DNA of 64,000 nucleotides from Sphingomonas arenae. Its GTDB lineage: Bacteria; Pseudomonadota; Alphaproteobacteria; Sphingomonadales; Sphingomonadaceae. The translations under genes were made by a program, and so were the position numbers. Positions 14,593 to 23,762 of the stretch are shown one piece after another; the first letter of the stretch is position 1, and every line of letters starts with the position of its first letter. The notes under the pieces are model-generated. The model worked only from the letters and a program-made list of their open reading frames with translations, ran no database searches and had not been told where the DNA came from. The DNA lies in NCBI RefSeq assembly GCF_016924655.1, contig NZ_JAFFJU010000002.1, positions 682,001 through 746,000 on the forward strand, written 5' to 3'.

Positions 14593-14668
14593 TGGTGGGC
14601 GCTGACGGGCTCGAACCGCCGACCCTCTCGGTGTAAACGAGATGCTCTACCAACTGAGCTAAGCGCCC
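14593..14668 (-). tRNA. tRNA-Val (anticodon TAC)
   Basis: On the minus strand the acceptor stem GGGCGCT/AGCGCCC, D-loop AGCTCAGTTGGTAGAGC, anticodon stem TCTCG/CGAGA with loop TTTACAC (anticodon TAC, Val), and T-arm GGCGGTTCGAGCCCGTC are all present. The CCA end is encoded at 14595-14593. All arms pair correctly. Confidence 0.96.
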
Positions 14669-14733
14669 CAACCCAACTGTTCCAGGCCCGGGGCCGCCGC
14701 CACTGCCACGGCCGGCGGGCCAGGGCAAGCCGC

Positions 14734-15663
14734 TCAGACCAGGGCCAGCCCCGCTTCCGCAAAGAACTGACGGAGCGATCGGCTGGTCGCCGGTGCCATC
14801 TCGATGAAGATCCGCCGGCCGTCGTGCGGATCGGCACGTCGGTTGACCAGTCCGCGATCCGTCATGGTCTTGAGCCAGCGGAGCGCCGTCGTCGCCGGCA
14901 CGGCAGCCGCGATACACAGGCTGGACACCGGCACACGGTGCTGCACGATCTCCGCCTGCAACAGGTCCAGCAGCATGTCCCATGCCGGGTCCGCGAACAG
15001 GTCCTCGGGCAGGAACTTGCTCCGCAGCCGCCGCGCCCGGATGATGGCCCGCACGGCATCGGGCGAAATCTCAGGCAGGTCGCCCGTCGGCGGAGCTGGC
15101 GTTCCGATCACGGGTGAGGGCCCGCTGCTTGCCGACAGGCGCGCTAGTGTGGCTGCGATCCGGCTCACCTCCTCGCTCAGCTGGCGGAGCCGCGCCGTGG
15201 TCGCGTCCGACGCGCTGTCCCGCACGCCCATGGAGCCGCCGCGCTCCGCCAGCGCGAGCGCCGCTGCCCGGTCCACGTCCGTCCCATTGATCACCAGTTC
15301 CACGTCGGGGCAGGTGATCGCCGCGATCACCGGATCGATCAGCTCCGGCACCGTCGAGACCACCGCGCCATAGCGCCCAGCCAAGACATCGGCATCGATC
15401 CGCTGAAGCAAGGCCTCGACCGCCTCGCTCACCGGACCGTCCAACTCGACCCACACCGTTTCCGCGCGGGCCGAATCCAGCCGCTCCACCGCCTCGGCGC
15501 TCAGCACGGTGCCGGCCGTTCGATCCGTTACGTCGAACGCCCGCTGGCCCCGCCAGATCGCGGCCTCGCTGTCCCCGATGATCAGGGCCGCAGGATACCT
15601 CGGGACAGACGAGAATGGGTGAAGGAACGGGGATGCTGCGGCCATGACTGAACCCATCGTCAA
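14734..15663 (-). CDS. MarR-like winged-helix protein with an N-terminal sensor-like domain
   Basis: 309 residues. Residues 25-150 form an alpha/beta segment (YPAALIIGDSEAAIWRGQRA, VLAGRYGAVVSTVPELIDPV) that may be a receiver-like domain without a phosphorylatable Asp. A linker follows, then residues 210-300 carry a winged helix (PVSSLCIAAAVPATTALRWL with TMTDRGLVNRRADPHDGRRI in the wing). The DGRR wing is typical of MarR-type HTHs. An alternative start a few codons downstream (MGSVM or MAAAS) is possible. It is divergent from the gene at 15799. Confidence 0.75.
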   Translation of the reverse strand: MTMGSVMAAASPFLHPFSSVPRYPAALIIGDSEAAIWRGQRAFDVTDRTAGTVLSAEAVERLDSARAETVWVELDGPVSEAVEALLQRIDADVLAGRYGAVVSTVPELIDPVIAAITCPDVELVINGTDVDRAAALALAERGGSMGVRDSASDATTARLRQLSEEVSRIAATLARLSASSGPSPVIGTPAPPTGDLPEISPDAVRAIIRARRLRSKFLPEDLFADPAWDMLLDLLQAEIVQHRVPVSSLCIAAAVPATTALRWLKTMTDRGLVNRRADPHDGRRIFIEMAPATSRSLRQFFAEAGLALV

Positions 15664-15798
15664 ATGAAACCGAGCCCCCGGTCCTTAGCCGTGCGGGACT
15701 CACCGAGTTAGTGCTAATTTCGTCCGCTGCGGAGTGAGTTGCTAGACTGTTGCAACCCCGCATCGCCTCCTAAGCGACCAAATGCCCAAGGAGTTGTC

Positions 15799-16110
15799 AT
15801 GCAGGATCCGTTTCCACCCTTGACCGGGCCCGCCGAGCGCGCGCGGCTGGTCCGCCGCCTCCGCTCGGCAGTCGGCGCAGCGATCCGCGACGGCCACACC
15901 GCAAGTGCGCAGAGCCCTGCCGCAGCCATCAAGGCCAAGCCGCTGCTCCATCGACTCGAACAGATCGGTCGCGAACTGGAGCAGATGGAAGCGGCTCCGG
16001 CGGGGGAAAGTTCCGGTGAACCTCATCCGTTCTGGATCGACCTCTTGACCCAGCTCGAGGCTCAAACTCCCTGCGGCAAGTCTCCGCCGCCCGAGAAGAT
16101 TTCCAGGTAG
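15799..16110 (+). CDS. Hypothetical protein
   Basis: 103 residues from the ATG at 15799, with AAGGAG five bases upstream. The sequence is helical and charged (ERARLVRRLRSAVGAAIRDG, LLHRLEQIGRELEQMEAAPA) with a likely coiled-coil segment, then a C-terminal FWIDLLTQLEAQTPCG. No signal peptide or known domain. The 3' end overlaps the convergent cysQ gene by 49 bp, so either the stop position or the cysQ tail is unusual. It is divergent from the winged-helix regulator and could be its target. Confidence 0.55.
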   Translation: MQDPFPPLTGPAERARLVRRLRSAVGAAIRDGHTASAQSPAAAIKAKPLLHRLEQIGRELEQMEAAPAGESSGEPHPFWIDLLTQLEAQTPCGKSPPPEKISR

Positions 16111-16889
16111 GGATTGCAGGCCGGTGCCTCCCAGCCTGCCGTCGCGACGAAGGCGCGGTTGAGGAATGCCGACTTGCCGTAGCGCAGCGGACTTCCGTCC
16201 GGCCCATCGACCCGCCCGCCTGCGGCGAGCAGCACCGCATGGCCGGCCGCCGTGTCCCACTCGCTGGTCGGCGACAGGCGCGGGTAGATGTCGGCGCGCC
16301 CTTCCGCGACGATGCAGAATTTGAGCGACGAGCCGATCGACACGTGCCCGCAGCCCGGGCAGAGCGCGTCGAGATAGTCCGACGTGTTCTGCGTGAAGTG
16401 CGACTTGGACGCGACCGCGACCAGCTCGCTCCCGCGTTCCCGAGTGCGGATCGGCTGGCGTCCGCTCCCGTCCTCAAGCCAGGCACCCACGCCCACGATG
16501 CCGGCGTGCAGCCGCCCCGTCTCCGGCGCCAGCACCACGCCTAGCCGCGGCGATCCACCAGCGATCAGTCCAATGTTGACGGTATAATCGTCGCCCCCAC
16601 GCACGAACTCCTTGGTGCCGTCCAACGGGTCGACCAGGAAGTAGGTGTCGTCGTGAGCCGGAATCCGACCCGCGGCGACCTCCTCCTCCGCGATCACCGG
16701 CACGCCCGGGGCGGCGCGGGCAAGCGCGTCGAGGATGATCCGCTCCGCGGCCCGGTCCGCCTCGGTCACCGGCGAGGCGTCGCCCTTGTGCTGCACGTCG
16801 AAGCCGCGGCGGCGGACCAGAAGGATCGCCTCGCCCGCCTCACGGACGGCAAGGGAAAGGGCCTCGAGCAGGTCCGCGTCAGCGCTCAT
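16062..16889 (-). CDS. cysQ: 3'(2'),5'-bisphosphate nucleotidase
   Basis: 275 residues of the inositol-monophosphatase superfamily. The metal-site motifs are VIAEEEVAAGRI (Glu pair), FLVDPLDGTKEFVRGGDDYT and the C-terminal SEWDTAAGHAVLLAAGG. CysQ hydrolyses 3'-phosphoadenosine 5'-phosphate to AMP, removing an inhibitor made by sulfate assimilation and PAPS use. The ATG at 16889 lies at the edge of a palindromic repeat. The gene overlaps the convergent hypothetical gene at its 3' end. Confidence 0.92.
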   Translation of the reverse strand: MSADADLLEALSLAVREAGEAILLVRRRGFDVQHKGDASPVTEADRAAERIILDALARAAPGVPVIAEEEVAAGRIPAHDDTYFLVDPLDGTKEFVRGGDDYTVNIGLIAGGSPRLGVVLAPETGRLHAGIVGVGAWLEDGSGRQPIRTRERGSELVAVASKSHFTQNTSDYLDALCPGCGHVSIGSSLKFCIVAEGRADIYPRLSPTSEWDTAAGHAVLLAAGGRVDGPDGSPLRYGKSAFLNRAFVATAGWEAPACNPYLEIFSGGGDLPQGV

Positions 16890-16976
16890 CCTGAGTAGCC
16901 GCGCTGCGACGTATCGAAGGACCTGCCTGCCGCTTCGATACGGAGGCTGCCCCTCCTACTCAGCGTGAGCGGACCG
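16889..16976. repeat. Palindromic repeat, 'GAGTAG...TATCGAAGG' family
   Basis: Arms CCTGAGTAG / CTACTCAG and GTATCGAAGG / CTTCGATACGG are inverted relative to each other across about 85 bp, ending CGTGAGCGG. The same family is found at 33058-33168. Confidence 0.8.
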
Positions 16977-16986
16977 GGGATACCCC

Positions 16987-17766
16987 TCACTTCGGCGCCA
17001 TCCGGATCCCGCCGTCCAGCCGCACATGCTCCGCATTCATGTAGCCGCTCTCGATCATGAAAACCGCCAGCTGCGCATATTCCTCCGGCCGGCCGAGCCG
17101 CTTCGGGAACGGCACCTGCGCCGCCAGCGCCTCCTGCACCTGCGGCGGCATCATGGCTACCATTGGCGTCTTGAACACGCCCGGCAGGATGGTGTTCACC
17201 CGCACGCCCTCGTTCATCAGGTCGCGGGCGATCGGCAAAGTCATCGCAAGCACGCCGCCCTTGGATGCCGAATAGGCCGCCTGCCCGATCTGCCCGTCCT
17301 CGGCCGCAACGGAGGCGGTGTTGATGATCACGCCCTTCTCGCCATCCTCCAGCGGTTCGGCATCAACCATGCCCGCCGCGGAGTGCGCGATGCATCGGAA
17401 GGTGCCGATCAGGTTGATGCCGATCACCAACTCGAACTGGTGCAGCGGATACTTCTTGACCTCTTTCGTCTCGCGGTCCCGCCCGACGGTCTTCACTGCG
17501 TTGGCAACACCGGCGCAGTTGACCAGCACCCGCTCCTGGCCATGCGCGGCACGAGCCTGCTCGAACGCTGCGGCGACCTTCTCGTCGCTGGTCACGTCGC
17601 ACTCGCAAAAGATGCCCCCGATCTCGCCTGCGACCTTCTCTCCGCGCTCCTGGTCCCGATCGAAGATGGCCACCTTCGCCCCCTTCGCCGCCAGCGCCCG
17701 CCCCGTCGCCTCGCCGAGACCCGAAGCGCCGCCGGTAACCACTGCCGCAATGCCGTTGATGTTCAT
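16987..17766 (-). CDS. SDR oxidoreductase, 3-hydroxyacyl-CoA dehydrogenase type-2-like
   Basis: 259 residues. The NAD site is TGGASGLGEATGRAL (residues 11-25), an Asp at the end of strand 2 (FDRDQ) indicates NAD(H) preference, NCAGVA is the helix-4 motif and the catalytic triad is in INTASVAAEDGQ and YSASKGG. It resembles the short-chain 3-hydroxyacyl-CoA dehydrogenase (HSD17B10-like) family, which acts on 2-methyl-3-hydroxybutyryl-CoA in isoleucine breakdown. Position beside the leucine-catabolism operon fits a role in branched-chain amino acid degradation, but the exact substrate is inference. Confidence 0.85.
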   Translation of the reverse strand: MNINGIAAVVTGGASGLGEATGRALAAKGAKVAIFDRDQERGEKVAGEIGGIFCECDVTSDEKVAAAFEQARAAHGQERVLVNCAGVANAVKTVGRDRETKEVKKYPLHQFELVIGINLIGTFRCIAHSAAGMVDAEPLEDGEKGVIINTASVAAEDGQIGQAAYSASKGGVLAMTLPIARDLMNEGVRVNTILPGVFKTPMVAMMPPQVQEALAAQVPFPKRLGRPEEYAQLAVFMIESGYMNAEHVRLDGGIRMAPK

Positions 17767-17789
17767 CTGCGAGTATCTCCCAAATCCGC

Positions 17790-17815
17790 TCGCCCTGAGC
17801 TTGTCGAAGGGCCAT
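17790..17815. repeat. Half-element of the 'CCTGAGCTTGTCGAAGGG' repeat
   Basis: Contains GCCCTGAGCTTGTCGAAGGG, a very common sphingomonad repeat arm, here without a clear partner arm. The same arm is present with its inverted partner at 58498-58572. Confidence 0.6.
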
Positions 17816-17825
17816 CCCTATCCTG

Positions 17826-17904
17826 CGAGTCATTGCGAGAAGCGAAGCGACGAAGCAATCCAGAGTGCGCGCAGCTGGATTGCTTCGCTACGCTCGCAAT
17901 GACG
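17826..17904. repeat. Palindromic repeat, 'CATTGCGAG...GAAGCAATCCAG' family
   Basis: GTCATTGCGAG ... GAAGCAATCCAG on one side and CTGGATTGCTTCGC ... CTCGCAATGAC on the other are near-perfect inverted arms, about 78 bp long overall. A degenerate relative lies at 27907-27975. Confidence 0.85.
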
Positions 17905-17906
17905 AC

Positions 17907-19841
17907 CTACTTCTCCGCCGCCTCCACCCGAGCTAGCACCGCCTCCACCTGCACCTGCGCGCCAGCCTCCACGTTCAGCTCCGCCACCACGCCGTCGAAC
18001 GGAGCCACTAGTCCATGCTCCATCTTCATCGCCTCGAGCGTGAGCAGGCGCTGGCCCTTGGTCACTTGCTCGCCGGCAGAAACGTCCACGCTGGTCACCT
18101 TGCCGGGCATGGGGGCAATGAGGGCGCCGTCGGACAGGGCGGCGCCAACCTTTCCCCGCGATGCGAGGGCGAAGTCGAAGTATGCTCCATCCTCGAAGAC
18201 CGTGATCTCATCTGTGTCCTTGATCGACCCGGTGCTTGGCTCCCACTCTGTGCCGCGGTCATACAGGCCCATGTCGAACTCGATGGGAACAGCCTGCCCG
18301 TTCCATTGCACCGTAACCTTGAACGACGGCGCTCGGTTGAGCCTGAATCCGGACAGCCCCCGATCAAAACGCAAGGTTCGATGGTGGTAGCCGGATTCAT
18401 CGGACCAGAGTGCGGAGATAAAGTGTTCCGCTACCTCTTGGAGGAGATCGTCGCTTGGCTTCGGATGCGCAGTCAAGTCGTCGGCGTGCTTGCCAATAAA
18501 GCCGGTCGTAACCCTGCCGTCCCGAAACTCTTCGGCATCACAGAGGCGAGCGAGAAACCACGCGTTTGTTCGCACAGGATGGCATGCCACGCCTGCGCAG
18601 GCGTCCGCGAGATCATCGAGCGCCGTCATGCGATCTCTTGAGTGCACGACCAACTTAGCGATCATCGGATCGTAGAATGGTGAAATCTCGTCACCCTCTT
18701 CCACGCCGGTTTCAATCCGGACGTCGGCGTGGTGCGGACGCTGCGGCAAATAAAGATAATCCAGCTTGCCCACACTTGGCAGAAACCCCTTCGCCGGGTC
18801 CTCCGCATAGAGCCGCGCTTCGATCGCCCAGCCGTTGATCGACAGCTCGTCCTGTCGCTTCGGCAGCGGCTCGCCACTGGCGACGCGCAGTTGCCACTCG
18901 ACCAGGTCCTGCCCGGTGATCTCCTCCGTCACCGGATGTTCGACCTGGAGGCGGGTGTTCATCTCCATGAACCAGATGCGGTCGGCGCGCAGGCCCTCGC
19001 TGGCGTCGGCGATGAACTCGATCGTGCCCGCGCCTTCGTAGTTGACCGCCTGTGCCGCCCGCACCGCCGCGCCGCACACCGCCTCCCGCGTCGCCTCGTC
19101 CATGCCCGGCGCGGGCGCCTCTTCGATGACCTTCTGGTGCCGCCGCTGCAGGGAGCAGTCGCGCTCGAACAGGTGGACGACGTTGCCGTGGGCATCGCCG
19201 AACACCTGCACCTCGATGTGACGCGGCGAGAGGATGTATTTCTCCAGCAGCACAATGTCGTTGCCGAACGAGGACGCCGCCTCGCGCTTGCAGCTCTCCA
19301 GCGCGTCCATGAACGCGGCCGCCTCATCGACGCGCCGCATCCCCTTGCCCCCGCCGCCCGCGACCGCCTTGATCAGCACCGGATAGCCGATCGCATCGGC
19401 CTCGGCCTTCAGCCGCTCCGGCGACTGGTCCTCGCCGAGATAGCCTGGGGTCACCGGCACGCCCGCGTCCGCCATCAGCGTCTTGGCCGCGTCCTTCAGG
19501 CCCATCGCGCGGATCGAATCCGGCTTCGGCCCGACCCACACCAGCCCGGCATCCAGCACCGCCTGCGCGAAGTCCGCATTCTCCGACAGGAACCCATAAC
19601 CCGGATGAATTGCCTCTGCGCCAGTCTCCTTCGCTGCGGCAATAATCCGCTCACCGACCAGATAGCTCTCCCGCGCCGGGCTCGGTCCGATATGCACCGC
19701 CTCATCGGCCATCCGCACATGCAGCGCCTTGGCGTCCGCATCCGAGTGGACCGCGACCGTCCGCACCCCAAGCTTCCGCGCGGTACGGATGATCCGGCAC
19801 GCGATCTCGCCCCGGTTGGCGATGAGGAGGGAGGTGATCAC
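17907..19841 (-). CDS. mccA: Methylcrotonyl-CoA carboxylase alpha (biotin carboxylase plus biotin carrier)
   Basis: 644 residues. Residues 1-450 are biotin carboxylase ([20 protein letters not shown], the ATP-grasp loop [30 protein letters not shown]). A linker follows, and the biotin-carrier domain at the C-terminus has EAMKM (Lys606 is the biotin site). It carboxylates biotin for the beta subunit made from 21215-22816. It is placed as methylcrotonyl-CoA carboxylase because isovaleryl-CoA dehydrogenase is in the same operon; a propionyl- or geranyl-CoA carboxylase alpha is the alternative. Its start overlaps the bioB stop (ATGA). Confidence 0.85.
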   Translation of the reverse strand: MITSLLIANRGEIACRIIRTARKLGVRTVAVHSDADAKALHVRMADEAVHIGPSPARESYLVGERIIAAAKETGAEAIHPGYGFLSENADFAQAVLDAGLVWVGPKPDSIRAMGLKDAAKTLMADAGVPVTPGYLGEDQSPERLKAEADAIGYPVLIKAVAGGGGKGMRRVDEAAAFMDALESCKREAASSFGNDIVLLEKYILSPRHIEVQVFGDAHGNVVHLFERDCSLQRRHQKVIEEAPAPGMDEATREAVCGAAVRAAQAVNYEGAGTIEFIADASEGLRADRIWFMEMNTRLQVEHPVTEEITGQDLVEWQLRVASGEPLPKRQDELSINGWAIEARLYAEDPAKGFLPSVGKLDYLYLPQRPHHADVRIETGVEEGDEISPFYDPMIAKLVVHSRDRMTALDDLADACAGVACHPVRTNAWFLARLCDAEEFRDGRVTTGFIGKHADDLTAHPKPSDDLLQEVAEHFISALWSDESGYHHRTLRFDRGLSGFRLNRAPSFKVTVQWNGQAVPIEFDMGLYDRGTEWEPSTGSIKDTDEITVFEDGAYFDFALASRGKVGAALSDGALIAPMPGKVTSVDVSAGEQVTKGQRLLTLEAMKMEHGLVAPFDGVVAELNVEAGAQVQVEAVLARVEAAEK

Positions 19842-20827
19842 TCGGCAGCCTCCAGTGTGCGCATCGGCTCCTCCGCGTCCATCGGCTTCAGCCCGAGCTT
19901 GGCGAACAGCGCCGCATCCCTGCTATCCCCCGCATTCGCCGTGGTCAGCAGCTTGTCGCCGGTGAAGATGCTGTTCGCCCCCGCTAGGAAGCAGAGCGCC
20001 TGAGTCGCCTCGCTCATGCTCTCCCGCCCGGCGGACAGCCGCACCATCGATCGCGGCATGGTGATCCGCGCCACCGCCACCGTCCGCACGAACTCGATAT
20101 CGTCGATCAGCCGCTCGCCCGCGAACATGTCACCCAATACCGTGCCCTTGACCGGCACCAGGGCGTTCACCGGCACGCTCTCCGGGTGGCGCGGCAGGGT
20201 GGCGAGCGCGTGAATGAAGCCGACGCGGTCGTCCCGGCTCTCGCCCATCCCTACGATCCCGCCACAACAGACGCTGATCCCGGCGGAGCGCACCTCCTCC
20301 AGCGTGTCCAGGCGATCCTGGAAGGTCCGCGTGGAGATGATCTCGCCATACTTCTCCGGCGAAGTGTCGATGTTGTGGTTGTAGTAATCGAGCCCGGCGT
20401 CCTTCAACTGCCGCGCCTGCTCGCCGGTCAGCATGCCCAGCGTCATGCAGGTCTCCAGCCCCATCGCCTTCACCCCCGCGACCATTGCGCAGACCTTGCC
20501 CATGTCGCGGTCCTTGGGACTGCGCCACGCTGCCCCCATGCAGAACCGCTGCGAGCCCGCGGCCTTCGCCTCGGCCGCCGACGCGAGCACCGCTTCCACG
20601 TCCATCAGCTTGCTCGCGCTGACGCTGGTTTCCGCATGCGCCGACTGCGAGCAATAGCCGCAATCCTCCGGGCACCCGCCCGTCTTGATGGAGAGCAGGG
20701 TGCAAAGCTGCACCTCCCCCGCCGCATGGTTGGCGCGATGCACTTCCGCCGCGCGGAAGAGGAGCTCGGTGAAAGGCAGGTCGAAGAGCGCGGCGATCTC
20801 CGCCCGGGTCCAATCGGTACGCATCAC
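19838..20827 (-). CDS. bioB: Biotin synthase
   Basis: 329 residues of the radical-SAM family. CPEDCGYC gives the CxxxCxxC cluster (Cys52, Cys56, Cys59); [32 protein letters not shown] and [17 protein letters not shown] are further BioB motifs, and the conserved Arg and Cys ligands of the [2Fe-2S] cluster are in place. It inserts sulfur into dethiobiotin. No other bio gene is nearby. It sits between the two subunit genes of a biotin-dependent carboxylase, with a 4-bp overlap to mccA and a 4-bp overlap to a short unknown gene upstream. Confidence 0.94.
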   Translation of the reverse strand: MMRTDWTRAEIAALFDLPFTELLFRAAEVHRANHAAGEVQLCTLLSIKTGGCPEDCGYCSQSAHAETSVSASKLMDVEAVLASAAEAKAAGSQRFCMGAAWRSPKDRDMGKVCAMVAGVKAMGLETCMTLGMLTGEQARQLKDAGLDYYNHNIDTSPEKYGEIISTRTFQDRLDTLEEVRSAGISVCCGGIVGMGESRDDRVGFIHALATLPRHPESVPVNALVPVKGTVLGDMFAGERLIDDIEFVRTVAVARITMPRSMVRLSAGRESMSEATQALCFLAGANSIFTGDKLLTTANAGDSRDAALFAKLGLKPMDAEEPMRTLEAAE

Positions 20828-21075
20828 TCAGCTATCCATCTATGGGGGAAGACAGGTCGTTCGCCTTGGCTGTAACGTGTTGCGAACTCCACCGCCTGCT
20901 CTTCAGACCAAGAAAGTTCGGATGGCCAGAAGACGTACCTTCTCCAACCTCGCGGCACCGGTCCGGCGAAGTCTGGCGTCACGGCATAGTGCGCTGTTCG
21001 CACGATCTTGTCTCTATCATCGAAGCAAACATCAATTACCCGGAACCGGCTCTTCAAAGGACTCTTGAAAAGCAA
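20824..21075 (-). CDS. Hypothetical protein overlapping bioB start; possible 5'-truncated or frameshifted gene
   Basis: 83 residues from a TTG at 21075 ([20 protein letters not shown], then [20 protein letters not shown]). The stop overlaps the bioB start (ATGA). The same reading frame stays open up to about 21210 and reads like protein (HALHTAKQTGDDIVVERQKG), but that stretch has no ATG/GTG/TTG at its beginning. It may start in a way I cannot see, or an earlier frame may have shifted. Base composition here is visibly less GC-rich than in the flanking carboxylase genes. No family is recognised. Confidence 0.5.
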   Translation of the reverse strand: MLFKSPLKSRFRVIDVCFDDRDKIVRTAHYAVTPDFAGPVPRGWRRYVFWPSELSWSEEQAVEFATRYSQGERPVFPHRWIAE

Positions 21076-21214
21076 GGCTCGCCCTTTCTGCCGTTCTACT
21101 ACAATGTCGTCTCCGGTCTGCTTGGCCGTGTGCAGCGCATGTCGGAAAGTCGCTTCGCAGAATGGCAGCGGAGCCGGCCAACTGTTGCAAAAACGACTGC
21201 ATCTTCGGACATCA

Positions 21215-22816
21215 TCACATCCTGAACACGCCGAACTGCGGCCGCTCGGGGATCGGCGCGTTCAGGCAGGCCGCGAACGCAAGCCCCAGCACGTCCCGTG
21301 TCTGCACCGGGTCGATGATGCCGTCGTCCCACAACCGCGCCGTTGCGTGCCACGGGTTGCCCTCGTCCTCGTAGCGCTGCCGCACCGGCGCCTTGAACGC
21401 CTCCGCTTCCTCCGCCGTCCACTTGTCGGCGTCACGGTGCACCGTCGCCAGAACCGAAGCCGCCTGCTCCCCGCCCATGACGCTGATGCGGCTGTTGGGC
21501 CAGGTGAACAGGAAACGAGGCGAGTAGGCGCGGCCAGCCATGCCGTAATTGCCGGCGCCGAAGCTGCCGCCGATCAGCACGGTGATCTTGGGCACCTGCG
21601 CGGTCGCCACCGCCGTCACCAGCTTGGCGCCATGCTTGGCAATACCCTCTGCCTCATATTTCCCGCCGACCATGAAGCCGGAGATGTTCTGCAGGAAGAG
21701 CAGCGGAATGCGCCGCTGGCACGCCAGTTCGATGAAGTGCGCGCCCTTGACCGCGCTCTCGCTGAACAGGACGCCGTTGTTGGCGAGGATGGCGACCGGC
21801 ATGCCCCAGATATGCGCAAAGCCGCACACCAGCGTGGTGCCGTAGAGCGGCTTGAACTCGTGCAGCTCCGACCCATCCACGATCCGGGCGATCACCTCCC
21901 GCACGTCATAGGGCGCGCGAACGTCCTCGGGGATGATGCCGTACAGTTCTTCAGGGTCGTACACAGGCGGCCGCGGCTCCCGCGTGCCGATCCCCGCGCC
22001 CGCCTCATCTCCGAGGTGCCAGACAATATCCCGCACGATCGTCAGCGCATGCTCGTCATTCTCGGCGAGGTGATCGACCACACCCGACTTGCGCGCATGA
22101 AGGTCGCCGCCGCCGAGGTCCTCGGCGCTGATCTCCTCCCCCGTCGCCGCCTTCACCAGCGGCGGCCCGGCAAGAAAGATCGTGCCCTGATTGCGGACGA
22201 TCACGCTCTCGTCGCTCATCGCCGGCACATAGGCGCCACCCGCCGTGCACGACCCCATCACGCAGGCGATCTGCGCGATGCCCTTGGAGCTCATCTGCGC
22301 CTGGTTGAAGAAGATGCGCCCGAAGTGGTCCCGGTCGGGGAACACCTCCGCCTGGTGCGGCAGGTTCGCGCCGCCGGAGTCCACCAGATAGATGCACGGC
22401 AATCGGTTCTGCTCGGCGATCTCCTGCGCCCGGAGATGCTTCTTCACCGTCATCGGGTAATAGGTGCCGCCCTTCACCGTGGCGTCGTTGGCGACGATCA
22501 TCACCTGCCGCCCGGACACCCGCCCGATCCCCGCGATCATGCCCGCACCCGGCACCTCGCCCTCGTACAGGTCGCACGCCGCCAGCTGCCCGATTTCCAG
22601 GAATGGTGAGCCCGGATCGAGCAGCCGCTCCACCCGCTCCCGCGGCAGCAGCTTGCCCCGCGACACATGCCGCTCGCGCGACTTCTCGTTTCCCCCGAGC
22701 GCCGCTTGCGCAACATCCGCCCGCAGCTTCTGCGCCAGCTCAAGATTGTGCGCAAAGCGCGCACGATATTCGGGGCTGTCGGTCTGAACCTTGCTGTCGA
22801 TCCGCGGTGCGCTCAT
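21215..22816 (-). CDS. mccB: Methylcrotonyl-CoA carboxylase beta (carboxyltransferase)
   Basis: 533 residues with the usual N and C carboxyltransferase halves: [40 protein letters not shown] (acyl-CoA side), [17 protein letters not shown], then [20 protein letters not shown] in the second half. [20 protein letters not shown] is a pattern I associate with methylcrotonyl-CoA carboxylase beta. It transfers CO2 from carboxybiotin to 3-methylcrotonyl-CoA, step 4 of leucine degradation. It is in the same operon as isovaleryl-CoA dehydrogenase and the alpha subunit, but the latter is separated by bioB and a small gene. Confidence 0.88.
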   Translation of the reverse strand: MSAPRIDSKVQTDSPEYRARFAHNLELAQKLRADVAQAALGGNEKSRERHVSRGKLLPRERVERLLDPGSPFLEIGQLAACDLYEGEVPGAGMIAGIGRVSGRQVMIVANDATVKGGTYYPMTVKKHLRAQEIAEQNRLPCIYLVDSGGANLPHQAEVFPDRDHFGRIFFNQAQMSSKGIAQIACVMGSCTAGGAYVPAMSDESVIVRNQGTIFLAGPPLVKAATGEEISAEDLGGGDLHARKSGVVDHLAENDEHALTIVRDIVWHLGDEAGAGIGTREPRPPVYDPEELYGIIPEDVRAPYDVREVIARIVDGSELHEFKPLYGTTLVCGFAHIWGMPVAILANNGVLFSESAVKGAHFIELACQRRIPLLFLQNISGFMVGGKYEAEGIAKHGAKLVTAVATAQVPKITVLIGGSFGAGNYGMAGRAYSPRFLFTWPNSRISVMGGEQAASVLATVHRDADKWTAEEAEAFKAPVRQRYEDEGNPWHATARLWDDGIIDPVQTRDVLGLAFAACLNAPIPERPQFGVFRM

Positions 22817-22852
22817 GGAGACGCGACTAGCGGTTCGGCCTCCGATTGCAAA

Positions 22853-23686
22853 CTAGTGCGGGCGCTCCGCTCTTGCCTTCACATAGTCAATGATCGCCTT
22901 CCGTTCCCGCGCGGTCAGCTTCGCAAACCGGCCGGCGCTGAGCGTCATCAGTCCGAGGTCCGGTTTGGCCTTGCCCTTGCCCGTGGTGAGCAGCGCCTCC
23001 AGCTCGGCATGCGAATAGGCGCCGGCGATATCGAGGTCGGGCGTGAAATCCTCGAAGCCCTGCAGGGCGCTGTTGTGGCACTCCGCGCAGACCACCCGGG
23101 ACAAGTGCCGGCCCATCCGGTGCTGTTCCCCAAGGTCCGGCGGAGGATCGTCACGGTAGCGCCGCAACATGCCCTCGGCGTTCGCGAACGATCCCTCGGC
23201 GACCTGCTTGCGCAGGCCCTCACCGACTCGAAGCGGCGGCATTTGCTTGCCCTCGGCCCGATAGGTGCGAAGGTAAGCAATCAGCGCAGACATGTCGGAA
23301 TCGCTCAGGAACTGGTAGGCTTCGGACGGCATGAACCAGAACTCGCGTCCGTCCCTGGGCACCCCGGCGCGGATCGCGCGGTCAAGCTCCGCGTCGCTGT
23401 AAAGCGGAACCAGCAGCGTCAGGTTGGGCGCATTCATGTCCCCGAAGCCCGGGTCGTCCTTGGTGACGTTGGTGCCCTGGAGATTATCCCCGTGACAACC
23501 CAGGCACCCGAGGACCCGCGCAAGCCTTGCTCCATGAGCAAGCTTCTCCGGATTCGTCTTGTAATCGGCACCATCGAAGGAGACCGTTGTCAGACTTGCA
23601 GCGGCAGCCTGGCCGCCGGCCCCAGTCTCTTCCTGGGTACATGCACACAGGCTGGCAGCCGCCAGCAGGATCATGGCTGCACGCAT
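22853..23686 (-). CDS. Diheme cytochrome c lipoprotein
   Basis: 277 residues from the ATG at 23686 with GGAGAAT seven bases upstream. A short signal peptide with a lipobox (SLCAC) indicates an anchored periplasmic lipoprotein. Two heme-c motifs, CLGCH (about residue 60) and CAECH (about residue 200), are each followed by a Met-rich loop that could supply the axial ligand. The partner oxidase or dehydrogenase is not in this window. It is wedged between mccB and the AbgT transporter gene in the operon and its relation to leucine breakdown is unclear. Confidence 0.85.
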   Translation of the reverse strand: MRAAMILLAAASLCACTQEETGAGGQAAAASLTTVSFDGADYKTNPEKLAHGARLARVLGCLGCHGDNLQGTNVTKDDPGFGDMNAPNLTLLVPLYSDAELDRAIRAGVPRDGREFWFMPSEAYQFLSDSDMSALIAYLRTYRAEGKQMPPLRVGEGLRKQVAEGSFANAEGMLRRYRDDPPPDLGEQHRMGRHLSRVVCAECHNSALQGFEDFTPDLDIAGAYSHAELEALLTTGKGKAKPDLGLMTLSAGRFAKLTARERKAIIDYVKARAERPH

Positions 23687-23762
23687 GGAGATATTCTCCC
23701 CGGTCGCGCCGCAGCACTTAACCCAAGGCAATCACCTGCGCCAGCTTCGGCGACCTGGCCTG

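Noticed and set aside
21008-22609. A 533-residue plus-strand open frame opposite mccB
   Set aside because: Same reason: antisense to a full carboxyltransferase with no motif of its own.
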